Source of the DNA: an uncultured Bacteroidales bacterium
GTDB taxonomy: Bacteria; Bacteroidota; Bacteroidia; Bacteroidales; Bacteroidaceae
Direction of reading: 5' to 3'
DNA: 38,009 bases
Assembly: GCA_902778265.1 (NCBI GenBank)
Contig: CACYXI010000069.1
Span: 1 to 38,009, forward strand
The translations under genes and the position numbers were made by a program. The notes beneath the pieces are model-generated. The model saw only the letters and a program-made list of their open reading frames with translations, did no database searches and was not told the DNA's origin. This document shows, in pieces, positions 1-8,690 of the stretch; the stretch's first letter is position 1; each line of letters opens with the position of its first letter.

Positions 1-468
1 TCAGAGGATGAATGCATAGAACTTGCAACAAAGACTGCAGCTCCTACTCACAATCACGAAGAGGGCATCAAGGGGGCTGTTGTCACTGCATTGACAATCT
101 TTCACCTGAAGAATGGCAAAGACAAGGATTTCGTTCAAAATGAAATATTGGCAAAATACTACCCTTATTGGGCTGACAAGACATACAAAGATATTCATGA
201 TGGGTTTCAATTTAATTCTACGAGTCCAGGAACCGTAGGTCCTGCTATCCTCAGTTTCCTTGCATCCGAGAACTATATTGACTGCATAAAACTCGCAATA
301 TCCCTAGGAGGTGATGCTGATACCCTTGCTGCTATAGCAGGACCCATGGCATATGCATTCTATAAGGAAATGCCTGAGCCTTTAGTCTATCAGGTATTCA
401 AACATCTACCAGATTGGATGCAAAATGTGAACGAAGAGTTCGACAAACGATGCATTGGCACGTGGTAG
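1..468 (+). CDS. ADP-ribosylglycohydrolase family protein, C-terminal part (5' end outside window)
   Basis: The frame is open from base 1 to the TAG at 466-468, so this is the last 155 residues of a longer gene; the ATG at 91 is internal. The visible part carries two hallmarks of the DraG/ARH fold: a THNHEEGIKGA segment near its start and the metal-binding GGDADTLAAIAG motif (nt 307-342). Family members remove ADP-ribose from proteins or small molecules using two Mg ions coordinated by Asp residues. The substrate cannot be told from this piece. The coding DNA is AT-rich like the next two genes, unlike the core genes after 11 kb, which suggests an accessory region. The family call is strong; the physiological role is unknown. 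Confidence 0.85.
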   Translation, partial: SEDECIELATKTAAPTHNHEEGIKGAVVTALTIFHLKNGKDKDFVQNEILAKYYPYWADKTYKDIHDGFQFNSTSPGTVGPAILSFLASENYIDCIKLAISLGGDADTLAAIAGPMAYAFYKEMPEPLVYQVFKHLPDWMQNVNEEFDKRCIGTW

Positions 469-624
469 AATATTGAAATCTCAATATCTTATCTCACTAA
501 AGTGCACTCGTAATCTGTCTTTTAATATATTTATTTTACATATAATCATTCATGTTTTGACATAAAGAACTTTTATTCTACTCCCAAAACAATAAAAGTT
601 ATCAACAATTCAGAATTTTTTCTG

Positions 625-632
625 TAACTTTG
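625..632 (+). promoter_or_regulatory. Probable -7 promoter box for the Sel1/BspA-like gene
   Basis: TAACTTTG matches the Bacteroidetes -7 consensus TAnnTTTG and lies 36 bases before the ATG at 669. I see no good TTTG box at the expected distance upstream, so only half of the promoter is supported. Confidence 0.35.
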
Positions 633-668
633 CCCTCAGTAATTCATTAATTTATAAAGGATATAGCA

Positions 669-2099
669 ATGACATCACAAGAACTACCATTTTGGGAAGG
701 ACCAGAACCCGATCAAGACTTTGGCAAAACATTCACACACTATTCTGAATCCGCAGAAATGGGTTCTCCTGAGGCATTTCTTAATTTAGGAGTTAGCTAT
801 ATGAACGGACATGGAGTAGAGGAGAATAAGGAAAAGGCCTTTCAATATTTTTGTAAAGCTGCAGAACTCGGAAATGCTGATGGCATGTATAATGCTGCCT
901 TGTTAATGCGCAAAAGAATCGTGCCAAACGACGAAACCAAGTCATTGGAATGGATGTTGTTGGCAGCAGAAAAGAACAATGCTTATGCCTTGAACTATTT
1001 AGGTGACTATTATTATAATAAAAAAGACGACAAGACAAAGGCATATGATTACTATTCACGGGCTTCTAGGTTAGGACTTCCAATAGCCACGATAAATACT
1101 ATAGCTCGTTTCCTGGATTGTACAGATCGGGAAACGGCTTTGGCTACTCTTAATAAGGCAATAGAACAAAATACTAATGGAGATTTTTCAGGTGATATCG
1201 CAGATGACAAAATATCACAAACTACTCGTGCTTTTTTCAATGAAACGAAGCTAAAGCATACTATATGTTCTGTAGAGGATATGATATCAAAAACAAAATA
1301 TGAATTAGAAGATCAAATAGTGAGTTGGTATTCAGAAAGATATCCTTTAATAGATTTTTCTATAGTAGATTTCAGAGAAGAAATACCTGATTTTACAGCA
1401 ATAGACATATACGAAAGAGGTAGTTCCTCTTTTGTCATGCCTTATAATAACGTACTTAAATTCGACTTGTTTGATAATTTTCCATACAAGAACAATATCA
1501 TGGAGTTTGTCATTGATAGATATTTCGATTACGACAATGATACTAGTTCGCATTTCCACAACCTTCCTTATCTGGAGAAATTTACAGTCATTCAACCTAG
1601 TCCGTTCTCTGTTGAAGATGGGGTTCTTTACATAGACAACTGTGATGAATTGGAAGAATGTGAGATGTTGTTTGATTTTACGGAAAAACCACAAGGACGA
1701 ATACTTGTTGCATTTCCGCCGAATCATCCTGCCAAGAAATTTGTCATTCCATCAGACGTAGTAGCTATATGCAATTCTGCATTTGCATATTCCAAACTGG
1801 AGGAATTAACGATTCCTGATTCTGTTGAACAAATTAACTTTTGCGCATTTGCAAATATGGAAAATCTCAAAATAATGAGAGTTCCCAACAAGATGATAAA
1901 GATGCGTTTAGACCACTATGACATTAAACCAACAGATTTTGAACTTCATTCAAACAAAGAAGGGATTTCTCTCGATGATGAAATCGTTCGATTCTGGAAT
2001 GAAGTTAGAAATCGCGAGCCTCATTTTGACTGGTCACATTATTGTTTTAAGTTCATAAGCGTCCACTTAAATTATGGTGTTTTGTATGTGACTCGTTAA
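669..2099 (+). CDS. Sel1-repeat protein with a BspA-like leucine-rich C-terminal segment
   Basis: 476 residues, no signal peptide visible. Residues about 25-145 hold three Sel1-like (TPR-related) repeats, seen as recurring A-x-x-x-L-G-x-x-Y patterns with GHGVEENKEKAFQYFCKAAE as the clearest unit. A middle portion (about 150-340) is not recognised. Residues about 355-415 (FVIPSDVVAICNSAFAYSK..LEELTIPDSVEQI) match the LRR_5/BspA leucine-rich repeat pattern. Both repeat types are protein-interaction scaffolds; no catalytic motif is visible. It stands alone between the ADP-ribosylglycohydrolase and a lipoprotein gene, each with sizeable spacers. The combination with a cytoplasmic-looking N-terminus suggests an intracellular adaptor, which is inference. 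Confidence 0.75.
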   Translation: MTSQELPFWEGPEPDQDFGKTFTHYSESAEMGSPEAFLNLGVSYMNGHGVEENKEKAFQYFCKAAELGNADGMYNAALLMRKRIVPNDETKSLEWMLLAAEKNNAYALNYLGDYYYNKKDDKTKAYDYYSRASRLGLPIATINTIARFLDCTDRETALATLNKAIEQNTNGDFSGDIADDKISQTTRAFFNETKLKHTICSVEDMISKTKYELEDQIVSWYSERYPLIDFSIVDFREEIPDFTAIDIYERGSSSFVMPYNNVLKFDLFDNFPYKNNIMEFVIDRYFDYDNDTSSHFHNLPYLEKFTVIQPSPFSVEDGVLYIDNCDELEECEMLFDFTEKPQGRILVAFPPNHPAKKFVIPSDVVAICNSAFAYSKLEELTIPDSVEQINFCAFANMENLKIMRVPNKMIKMRLDHYDIKPTDFELHSNKEGISLDDEIVRFWNEVRNREPHFDWSHYCFKFISVHLNYGVLYVTR

Positions 2100-2621
2100 A
2101 TATCGACGATTAACAATTAGATATTGATTGCGACGATTTAAAATGCTCAGATTATTGGACATCAGTTGTTTGCTTAAAAATAGCATGTTTTTTCCGAACT
2201 TTTATTCAATAATTCAATATATTTTTCTTCGTTCAGGATTTTTTGTGGACACTAATGTTTTAAGTTCCCGAGTATAGACAATGCCAAAGAAGATAGTGCA
2301 TTTTAGTATCGCTAGAATAGAACAAATATTAATGAAGGAAATTCGTAATCATTGTCCTTTTTATTTCTATTCACCTCATTTATAAGGATATTAATTTTTC
2401 AACGAAGTATTGATCTAGAAAGAATCGTATTGAAATGTCTCTCCGACTACAGAAAGAAATATACCTAGCTCTATCTCCACAAGGCTTGTTTCTGTTATTT
2501 TCCATATACATAGGTAGAATTACAACTTTTGTAGCACCTTAATATGGCTTATAACAGTTCACATATGTATAACAATTAACAATAAATGGAAATATATCCT
2601 ACATTTGAAAACGCAAGTGAT
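2100..2621. other. Long AT-rich intergenic stretch, no gene recognised
   Basis: About 520 bases between the Sel1-type gene and the preferred lipoprotein start. It contains only a 34-codon ATG-to-stop frame (2281-2385) that I do not trust as a gene, no clear hairpin terminator and no recognisable RNA. It could hide remnants of an older gene or the left flank of the mobile element. Confidence 0.5.
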
Positions 2622-3605
2622 ATGAGGAATATAGTAAGATATGTAATAATCTTGTTGGGATTGATAACACTTTTTTCATGCAGTTATCATCGTACTGGAG
2701 ATAAACAGCCACAAAAGGCAACTGTTGTCTCCAAAGACAGTGTCATTGCCATTCCACAGACAACAACTATTACGAAATCGGACTCAATGCTATCTCAATC
2801 GCTGTATGATCCTAATAAAGACGTTGCTGGTGGAACACAAAATATTGGATCCATTATGAAGAGCATAGCAAATGGAGATGCCGAGAAATTGACCTCTCTC
2901 TGCTCTTTCCCTATAGAGAGGAAATATCCTATGCGTGATATTAAGGATTCAAAGGATATGTTAAAGAAATTCAATAAGATATTTGATAGAGAATTCAGGG
3001 AAAAGATAAAACATGCCAAGATATCAGACTGGAAAAGTAATGGATATAGAGGTTATAGCTGGGGGGAGGAAAATGCTTCAATCTGGGTATATGATTCACT
3101 GACAATAATCGATTACTATTCTCCACAGGAGCAACAATTATATGATGAATTGGTTAAGCAGGAAATGGAAAGCTTGCATGAATCGATAAGAGGTAATGGT
3201 TGGCATCCATTCTGCTGCTACAAGGACATCACCGATGGTTCCATAATACGTATAGATATCAGGGAGAGAAAAGTGAAGAAGGAAGAAAACTTTCACACTG
3301 ATGGTTTTATCTACTGTGCTCCTCAACTTCAACCATTCAAGTTAAGAGGTGATGAGGAATTCAGACTTGCTGCTTTCCCTAAGAAATACGATTTAAAGGG
3401 AAGACCAAAGATGTTATTGAACGGATATGTAGATATTGGCGGCTCCGCAAATATGAGAGGATATTATTTCCAAAAAGGCAACTTGGAAATATATCTCGGT
3501 GATATATATTATAAGAGCGAAAAGGGGCTGTTGAGTATCACCAAGGACGGAATTGAGTCAAAACATGACGTTGAACCATGCTATTGGCTTGATTTGGTAC
3601 AATAA
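2622..3605 (+). CDS. Hypothetical lipoprotein, accessory
   Basis: The frame opens at 2586, but the internal ATG at 2622 gives a standard lipoprotein signal (MRNIVRYVIILLGLITLFSC, Cys as the modified residue), so I prefer it; the protein is then 327 residues. After the signal comes a Ser/Thr/Lys-rich linker and a soluble domain I cannot assign, with several Tyr/Trp-rich beta-like segments near the C-terminus. It should be exported and anchored to a membrane. It is AT-rich, flanked by a long spacer on the left and a convergent mobilization gene on the right, with a strong hairpin between them. It may be cargo of the neighbouring element or resident accessory DNA; the sequence does not decide. 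Confidence 0.65.
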   Translation: MRNIVRYVIILLGLITLFSCSYHRTGDKQPQKATVVSKDSVIAIPQTTTITKSDSMLSQSLYDPNKDVAGGTQNIGSIMKSIANGDAEKLTSLCSFPIERKYPMRDIKDSKDMLKKFNKIFDREFREKIKHAKISDWKSNGYRGYSWGEENASIWVYDSLTIIDYYSPQEQQLYDELVKQEMESLHESIRGNGWHPFCCYKDITDGSIIRIDIRERKVKKEENFHTDGFIYCAPQLQPFKLRGDEEFRLAAFPKKYDLKGRPKMLLNGYVDIGGSANMRGYYFQKGNLEIYLGDIYYKSEKGLLSITKDGIESKHDVEPCYWLDLVQ

Positions 3606-3736
3606 ATCACATCATTTCATTTATTAATTGAGTTCAATTTAAAAAAGTGAAGTGTCATTACCAAAATTTGTGTAAACATTTTTTTCATCATTGTGGTAAA
3701 GGACGGAATATAAAAGAACTAAGCTATTAATATTGT

Positions 3737-3781
3737 AATCACAGTTATTGATAGGAGCATATCCTTTCAATAACTGTGATT
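3737..3781. terminator. Perfect 15-bp hairpin between convergent genes
   Basis: Arms AATCACAGTTATTGA (3737-3751) and its exact complement (3767-3781), with a short inner GGA/TCC extension. It lies between the lipoprotein gene and the end of the relaxase gene and can serve both directions; the plus-strand side runs into TTTTC. It could also mark the left edge of the element. Confidence 0.6.
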
Positions 3782-3785
3782 TTCT

Positions 3786-5372
3786 TCATCGACGAAGACC
3801 ATACTTTCTCTGTGGATAACAAGCACTCTTTACTACCTTACCTGCATGAAGCCAGCAACGGAGCCGGAAGAGATTGTCATCCTCGTCTTTGTCCTTTCCG
3901 CGCCAACCATCGTGGCTGCTGACAGAACCACCGCCTGAGCAAGGGATGATTACAGGACCATTGCCGAGAATCAGAGACAAAGCAACTTCTCGCATTTTGT
4001 TAATAGTCTCTGCGCTAAGTTCTGTTATATTATTGAGTAGCGATACGGTTTCCTTTGCCGTAAAACAATGTCTGTCAATAGCAATTCGGAGATCATCTGC
4101 AAGATCGAGCTTTCTACTTACGTTTGCTCTTAGAGATGTCTTGGTATTTTGTAGTTCTTTCTCCAGTTCATATTTTGTCATATCCCACTCTGCTTTGTCA
4201 GTATTGTATTTCTTGGCATAAAAGTTACACTTCTTTTTAAGAGTGGCAATCTCTTCATCCTTAGTCTTGATAGTCTCGTTAGCTTTGGCAAGATCTCCTA
4301 CACCGAAGACATTCATGACCTTAGCGGTAAATCCTGCTTTAGTTTTATTTTGCTCCTTGCGTTGCTCTGCAACTTTAGCTTCCAATGCGGTGAGTACCTT
4401 GGTTGCCGTGGCAAGTTTTGCCTGTTTATCAGCGATCTTTGCTTCTATCTCCGCAATATTAGCCTCACCGTTAGCCATAGCCTCTGCTCGTTGAATCTCC
4501 AGGTTTTCAATCATAATAGAAAGTCCCTTAACCGCCTTCTGCTTTTGTTTGTACTCGGCATCAAGCATGTCACAATTGGACTGAAGCATAGACTGTTCCA
4601 AATTCAATTGCAGTACGCTATTTTCCAATGTACTCTTTTGCTCGTTGAGTCCATTCATCTCTGCCATGGCGGCATTGTAGTCGGCAGGATTAACGTGCTT
4701 AGCCTTGGAACCATGTAGCCCGCGTTCAAATTCAAAGCCTCGCTCGTGCATGAACTTTACAAGGTCATCCTGCCACTGCTCTGCCTTCTCTGGCGTGAAT
4801 ACCTCTTTGGCACATAGACGCGCATTGACCTCTTGCTTCTTGTAGTTCCGTTTAGCCTTACCATTGCGTGCCTCATGCTGCTTCCTCGTATCAGGGCGTT
4901 CGGAAGCCTGTCCCATGACGATAGGCACAACAGTGACGTGGAGATGGAATGTTGTCTCGTCATAGTGAGACACTGCAGAAACTACATTTTTATCACCAAA
5001 CTCCAATCGGGCGAAGTCTATACAGGCGGATGCATATTCATCAGCTCTACCAGCCTTGACGATTCCCTCCATTGTCTTCTTGTCACTGGTGAAAAGAAAA
5101 GCAAGACTACGTACCTGATCCTTACGAATCTTTCGGGTAATGCCAGCTTCTTTTATGCGTCTCTCTATTGCCTCACTTCTGCTCATGTCAGGAGTGAGGA
5201 GATATTCTTTGTTTAGTACAGTCAGTTCTGGATGAATCACAGATTTAGGTATGAACTTAACCATCTTCTGTTGCTTGGCATCCCATATTTGACGTTCAAT
5301 GTGGGCAGAAAGACCGCCTTCAGCGGCTGCCCCACCTTTGCCTTTGGTGCATGTAAATACAGCGTATCCCAT
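3786..5372 (-). CDS. mob: MobV-family relaxase (Mob/Pre plasmid recombination enzyme)
   Basis: 528 residues. The N-terminal domain starts MGYAVFTCTKGK and carries the MobV histidine motif as HYDETTFHLH (residues 136-145). His136, Asp138, Glu139, His143 and His145 are in place; the usual Pro before the second His is Phe142. Such enzymes nick one strand at oriT, attach to the 5' end and start rolling-circle transfer. Residues about 240-340 and 370-420 form long Glu/Lys-rich coiled coils, typical of the family's C-terminal half. The gene is last in the element's minus-strand row, and the candidate oriT lies just upstream of its start, as expected for MobV systems. Confidence 0.9.
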   Translation of the reverse strand: MGYAVFTCTKGKGGAAAEGGLSAHIERQIWDAKQQKMVKFIPKSVIHPELTVLNKEYLLTPDMSRSEAIERRIKEAGITRKIRKDQVRSLAFLFTSDKKTMEGIVKAGRADEYASACIDFARLEFGDKNVVSAVSHYDETTFHLHVTVVPIVMGQASERPDTRKQHEARNGKAKRNYKKQEVNARLCAKEVFTPEKAEQWQDDLVKFMHERGFEFERGLHGSKAKHVNPADYNAAMAEMNGLNEQKSTLENSVLQLNLEQSMLQSNCDMLDAEYKQKQKAVKGLSIMIENLEIQRAEAMANGEANIAEIEAKIADKQAKLATATKVLTALEAKVAEQRKEQNKTKAGFTAKVMNVFGVGDLAKANETIKTKDEEIATLKKKCNFYAKKYNTDKAEWDMTKYELEKELQNTKTSLRANVSRKLDLADDLRIAIDRHCFTAKETVSLLNNITELSAETINKMREVALSLILGNGPVIIPCSGGGSVSSHDGWRGKDKDEDDNLFRLRCWLHAGKVVKSACYPQRKYGLRR

Positions 5373-5441
5373 AATAAATAAACGTGTATTAGAATGCGCT
5401 AAGGTTGCTTGCTACCTTGTGCTTTCGCCCTCCATGGAATG

Positions 5442-5502
5442 GCTTACTACCACAAATTAAGTACCTTGGTGCGGCACAGAGTGTAATTTTGGTATAGTAA
5501 GC
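5442..5502. promoter_or_regulatory. Candidate oriT: long imperfect inverted repeat upstream of mob
   Basis: Left arm GCTTACTACCACAAATTA (5442-5459) and right arm TAATTTTGGTATAGTAAGC (5484-5502) pair except for a two-base bulge and one mismatch, around a 24-base loop. MobV relaxases act on inverted repeats directly upstream of their own gene; this one is 70 bases from the mob start. Two more small repeats lie nearby: AAGGT...ACCTT (5401-5418) and a doubled GCATGC (5533-5546). The nick position is not identifiable by eye. Confidence 0.5.
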
Positions 5503-5581
5503 TACCTCAAAATATACATTTTGACGAGAGCAGCATGCAAGCATGCCTTAGCGAGTTTTATTGTTAAACATTTTGTTACTG

Positions 5582-6613
5582 TTATGCTGGACCAAATCCT
5601 TCAAGAACAAGATCCAGTTTTTCTTCAAGAATCTTGAGTGCAGGTTGCATCTTTTTCATTTGTTCCCAGATTCCTTCTACTGGATTTATGCGTAATAGGA
5701 AATCAGCAATATCAAGTCCTGCCTCGCGCTCCTCTGAAGTAGCAATACGTTCCAGTTCCCCGTAGAGAAAAGGATTCGCACCAACTTTTGAAAGCAATTG
5801 CATCTTACCTCTCCAGTCCTTCGTACCTTTAAGATCAGGGAAGAGAATCACCTGCCTATCACGAAGAACCTCTAGTACTTCTTCATGCCAACAAATGTCT
5901 TTGCCGCCAGTCGCTAGCCAAAGATACTGTGGAAGATAGAAGGAAGCAATAATGGCTGTCTTCTCACTTTCAACGATTGCGACTTGCTTGTCTGGTTCCG
6001 ATGCCAGCAAGTGTTCACCAAAGAGACACTGCTGAAGATGGAAGTCTTCAAGCTTGAGAATGCTGTGTACCCAATTAATACGACTGATAGGTTCCTTGAC
6101 ACGATGACCATTGGAGTCATACTGCATGATCTTACCTGTACGAACTTTGCCTTGAACATCAACCTGCCAAAATACCGTTGAACCTCCCCATAGCTTTGCT
6201 GTGCCTACGTTATAGCTAAGAAATAAATCCTTTGTGTTTGCCTCACCAAACTTGTCACGAAGGAAAACAAACAACGGATTGGTATCGTAAGCTGTCAGGC
6301 TCTTCTGCATGATGGACGAATCTACGAATGAAGGAGATGTAGGCTCAACTTTTACCTTATGCGCCAATACATTATTATTTATGTAGGTATCGCCATCATT
6401 CTCAGGCTTTAGGTCTGGATGGTCAGCGAAGAACTGCTTGGGTGTATAGTGATAGCCGCAACGGTTTTCATGATCACATCTGCCGACATCATCAGGAAAA
6501 TGCACCTTGCCTTCCTCATCAACATACCTACGGAAACATCGTTTGCCATGGCATGCGGGGCAATTACTCTTATTCATTGCCGTTCCGCGCTGAAGATGAA
6601 ATCTGTATTCCAT
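5582..6613 (-). CDS. Zinc-ribbon/toprim primase-like protein (DUF6371 type) of mobilizable element
   Basis: 343 residues from the ATG at 6613, or 331 from the internal ATG at 6577 (MNKSNCPACHGKRC), which starts right before the conserved part. Residues about 17-52 carry a Cys-rich zinc ribbon (CPAC...RCDHENRCGYH), as in DnaG-like primases. Residues about 215-310 resemble a toprim fold, with VESEKTAIIAS supplying the acidic residue and LFPDLKG the second Asp position. It is probably a primase-like protein helping replication or transfer of the excised element. It sits downstream of the DUF3987 gene after an 83-base gap and probably shares its transcript. Family assignment is from memory of similar Bacteroides elements. 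Confidence 0.65.
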   Translation of the reverse strand: MEYRFHLQRGTAMNKSNCPACHGKRCFRRYVDEEGKVHFPDDVGRCDHENRCGYHYTPKQFFADHPDLKPENDGDTYINNNVLAHKVKVEPTSPSFVDSSIMQKSLTAYDTNPLFVFLRDKFGEANTKDLFLSYNVGTAKLWGGSTVFWQVDVQGKVRTGKIMQYDSNGHRVKEPISRINWVHSILKLEDFHLQQCLFGEHLLASEPDKQVAIVESEKTAIIASFYLPQYLWLATGGKDICWHEEVLEVLRDRQVILFPDLKGTKDWRGKMQLLSKVGANPFLYGELERIATSEEREAGLDIADFLLRINPVEGIWEQMKKMQPALKILEEKLDLVLEGFGPA

Positions 6614-6696
6614 TTTCTTTTGTAATGTGGTGGACTTTATGACCTTTTTGAACTTTTACACTATGTAAAGTCCGAAAAGTTCATAAAGTCCATAGG

Positions 6697-8058
6697 TTAT
6701 ACGGTTATAATTCTCTGATATTTACCTTGACTAAGACGCTTGAAGAACATGCTGTCATGCAGAAAACGCTTGACAGTGCTTTCTGACAGCCCCGCCTTCT
6801 TCCCCTCTTCGTATGCCATTGCAGTGTCAAATTTCTCTGGCAATGACTCCAAAACTGCCATGTGCTTCATATCAAGTTCCTTGCTTCTTACAGAACCATG
6901 AACACGAATTGCCTGTTCACGAAAATACTCTACAAGGAGAGTTGCAGAAGTGGTTGTAGTATCATCAATAGCGTCCTTCGATGCCTCACCACAAGCCCAA
7001 CGAGTAAGTTGGAGTATCAGGCAGAAGCGAATGATGTATTTGTCGAGTTTGCTGCATATTCCCTTGACTGTACTGTTGGAAGTGCTATCGCTGATGCGTT
7101 TGTTCTTGACAAACCAATCCCGAAGTACCCCCTTGGCTTCATCCGTAAAGTTAATAACCGCAGGCATCGCATCACCATAAGAGTTTTTCTCAAATGGCAG
7201 ATCAAGCAAGGTCTTGATAGTATCACGCCACTTGTCATCCACCACCTTTGGCAATTCCTTCATGCTCGGAAGAGCCTTCGACTGAATCTTTGGATAAACA
7301 AAAAGAATACGTTCAACGAAACCATTCTTTGAGAGTTCACCCTTCATCATGTCAGCAAGGATGCCTGGCTGGATAGTACCGATGACCGAACAGAAAGGGT
7401 CACGAATCTGAACACGTTCGTTGTTGGTCTTGCGGTCGCAACAGATACGGCTTCCATCAAAGAGCTGAAGCCAGAACTGTACATCACTGCCAGAACGATA
7501 GCGGTTGAGATTGTTTATCCAGCGTATAAGTTCGTCAGAATGCAGACAGATGCCTCGGCGGTTAAAGTCAATGATGTTCTGTACAGCCTCTGTGGTTACA
7601 TCGCTGACGAGGTAGCACTTATACATAGGTGCGTCACCCTTCTGCTGTTTCTGTTCGCCCTTCGCATTAGCCATCCGCTCATTGTAAACCTTCACTTCTT
7701 GATTGTATTGATACAGAAACTCTGCATCAGCATCTTGAAAAGGTTTGATGAGGAAGTTAAGCGGATTACTCTTGTTAGTACCAGGTTCGCCCACGAGAGC
7801 CATGTTAGTTATAGCCATGTCATCCCAGCCTTTCATAAGATGTATTTTGTGGGTAGCACCTATGGCAAGTCCGAGAAGGCTTACCATTGATGCTGCCGTA
7901 TACTCGACTGGGAAAGCATTGTAATCATTGAGATCTATGGCCACCTGTTGCAGTCTCTTTGGCAAAACACTCAGTGGGAACTCGATTCCTTTGAGGGAAT
8001 TGCCGAAGTCAACGGCACTGTTTAGTAATGCCATTGAGGATGAATTGATACTATCCAT
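6697..8058 (-). CDS. DUF3987 ATPase/helicase-like protein of mobilizable element
   Basis: The open frame reaches 8205, but the start at 8058 (MDSINSSSMALL) is better: an AAGGAGGT ribosome site lies at 8063-8070, five bases before that ATG, and the upstream 49 codons overlap the preceding gene. The resulting protein has 453 residues. GEPGTNKS (about residue 90) is a Walker A loop, and later segments (SDEL, GTIQP) fit the P-loop core seen in DUF3987 proteins. These are usually annotated as primase/helicase-like and occur next to toprim proteins in Bacteroidetes integrative elements. It overlaps the HTH gene by eight bases, so translation is probably coupled. Confidence 0.8.
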   Translation of the reverse strand: MDSINSSSMALLNSAVDFGNSLKGIEFPLSVLPKRLQQVAIDLNDYNAFPVEYTAASMVSLLGLAIGATHKIHLMKGWDDMAITNMALVGEPGTNKSNPLNFLIKPFQDADAEFLYQYNQEVKVYNERMANAKGEQKQQKGDAPMYKCYLVSDVTTEAVQNIIDFNRRGICLHSDELIRWINNLNRYRSGSDVQFWLQLFDGSRICCDRKTNNERVQIRDPFCSVIGTIQPGILADMMKGELSKNGFVERILFVYPKIQSKALPSMKELPKVVDDKWRDTIKTLLDLPFEKNSYGDAMPAVINFTDEAKGVLRDWFVKNKRISDSTSNSTVKGICSKLDKYIIRFCLILQLTRWACGEASKDAIDDTTTTSATLLVEYFREQAIRVHGSVRSKELDMKHMAVLESLPEKFDTAMAYEEGKKAGLSESTVKRFLHDSMFFKRLSQGKYQRIITV

Positions 8059-8374
8059 GCATACCTCCTTCCATAAAGCTTGCAGGTAGAGATGACAACG
8101 AAGAGAAGTCGTTGTAGTGGAATCGTAATAGGAACTTATCCACATCTGCCTGCGTGTACCAATATTTGTCTCCAAGGTGTGAATAACCAATGAGACCTTC
8201 ATCACGGAGTTTTTTGAGAAGCTTGTCTCCTATGTTCAAATACTCCATCAATCCCTTGTTGTCATAGACATGGTGGGCTGTGGCTGCTAATTTCTTGGCA
8301 GCCTTTTCAATGAGGCGAGTAATGTTGTTTTCTGCGTTCGCCTCATTTGGAATTGTCTGTGCATCTTTTTTCAT
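8051..8374 (-). CDS. Small helix-turn-helix DNA-binding protein, excisionase-like
   Basis: 107 residues. The C-terminal half (about 42-87) reads as a MerR-like HTH_17 domain: GLMEYLNIGDKLLKKLRDEG followed by a wing (GYSHLGDKYWYTQADVDKFL). Such small proteins act as excisionases or local regulators in integrative elements. The N-terminal 40 residues are charged and probably helical. The gene overlaps the DUF3987 gene by eight bases, and a good promoter lies 120 bases upstream, so it is first in the operon HTH-DUF3987-toprim, perhaps with mob. Whether it controls excision, replication or its own promoter is not visible. Confidence 0.75.
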   Translation of the reverse strand: MKKDAQTIPNEANAENNITRLIEKAAKKLAATAHHVYDNKGLMEYLNIGDKLLKKLRDEGLIGYSHLGDKYWYTQADVDKFLLRFHYNDFSSLSSLPASFMEGGMHG

Positions 8375-8495
8375 GCTAATTCCGTTTTTTATGAAATAAT
8401 GTTACTTGGTTAGTGTCCGTATGCACATTGGGACACGTCACCGTTGCCTGCAACACAAAGGTGGTTGTGCAACGCCATCTCGTGAATTGCAGGTG

Positions 8496-8526
8496 CAAAG
8501 GTAAAACATTTGGAAGCGGATGTCAA
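8496..8526 (-). promoter_or_regulatory. Promoter of the HTH-DUF3987-toprim operon
   Basis: On the minus strand, TACCTTTG (8503-8496) matches the -7 consensus, with TTG (8526-8524) 20 bases upstream. Transcription would start near 8489 and read a structured leader before the HTH gene. Confidence 0.6.
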
Positions 8527-8626
8527 TAAGGAAAATATTAGGTTATTAGGGTTGAGGTAGAACCATGTTAAGACTACTAAAGATTAATGGTCGTTTTATA
8601 GTAGGATAATGGTAGGCGTATATACA

Positions 8627-8664
8627 CAAAGAGGTTCGTAACCAGACAGTTACGAACCTCTTTG
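8627..8664. terminator. 16-bp hairpin downstream of the membrane-protein gene
   Basis: Arms CAAAGAGGTTCGTAAC (8627-8642) and the exact complement (8649-8664) with a six-base loop. It lies 26 bases beyond the stop at 8691. There is no long T run on the minus strand, so it may be an RNA-stabilising hairpin or an imperfect terminator. Confidence 0.5.
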
Positions 8665-8690
8665 CAAAAGCTCAAAAATAGCTCTATTTT

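Larger units (their letters stand above)
8375..8690. other. 316-base intergenic region with leader hairpins and operon promoter
   Basis: It holds the minus-strand promoter at 8496-8526 and a leader of roughly 115 bases. The leader has nested inverted repeats around 8450-8505 (CCTGCAA...TTGCAGG, and an inner TGCAACACAA...TTGTGCA). A 16-bp hairpin for the neighbouring gene is at 8627-8664. No gene is seen. Confidence 0.55.

Noticed and set aside
2281-2385. 34-codon ATG frame in the 2100-2621 gap
   Set aside because: Short, no ribosome site and no recognisable motif; expected by chance in AT-rich DNA.
6697-8205. Longer start for the DUF3987 gene at 8205
   Set aside because: The additional 49 codons overlap the HTH gene, and a good Shine-Dalgarno-like AAGGAGGT precedes the ATG at 8058.
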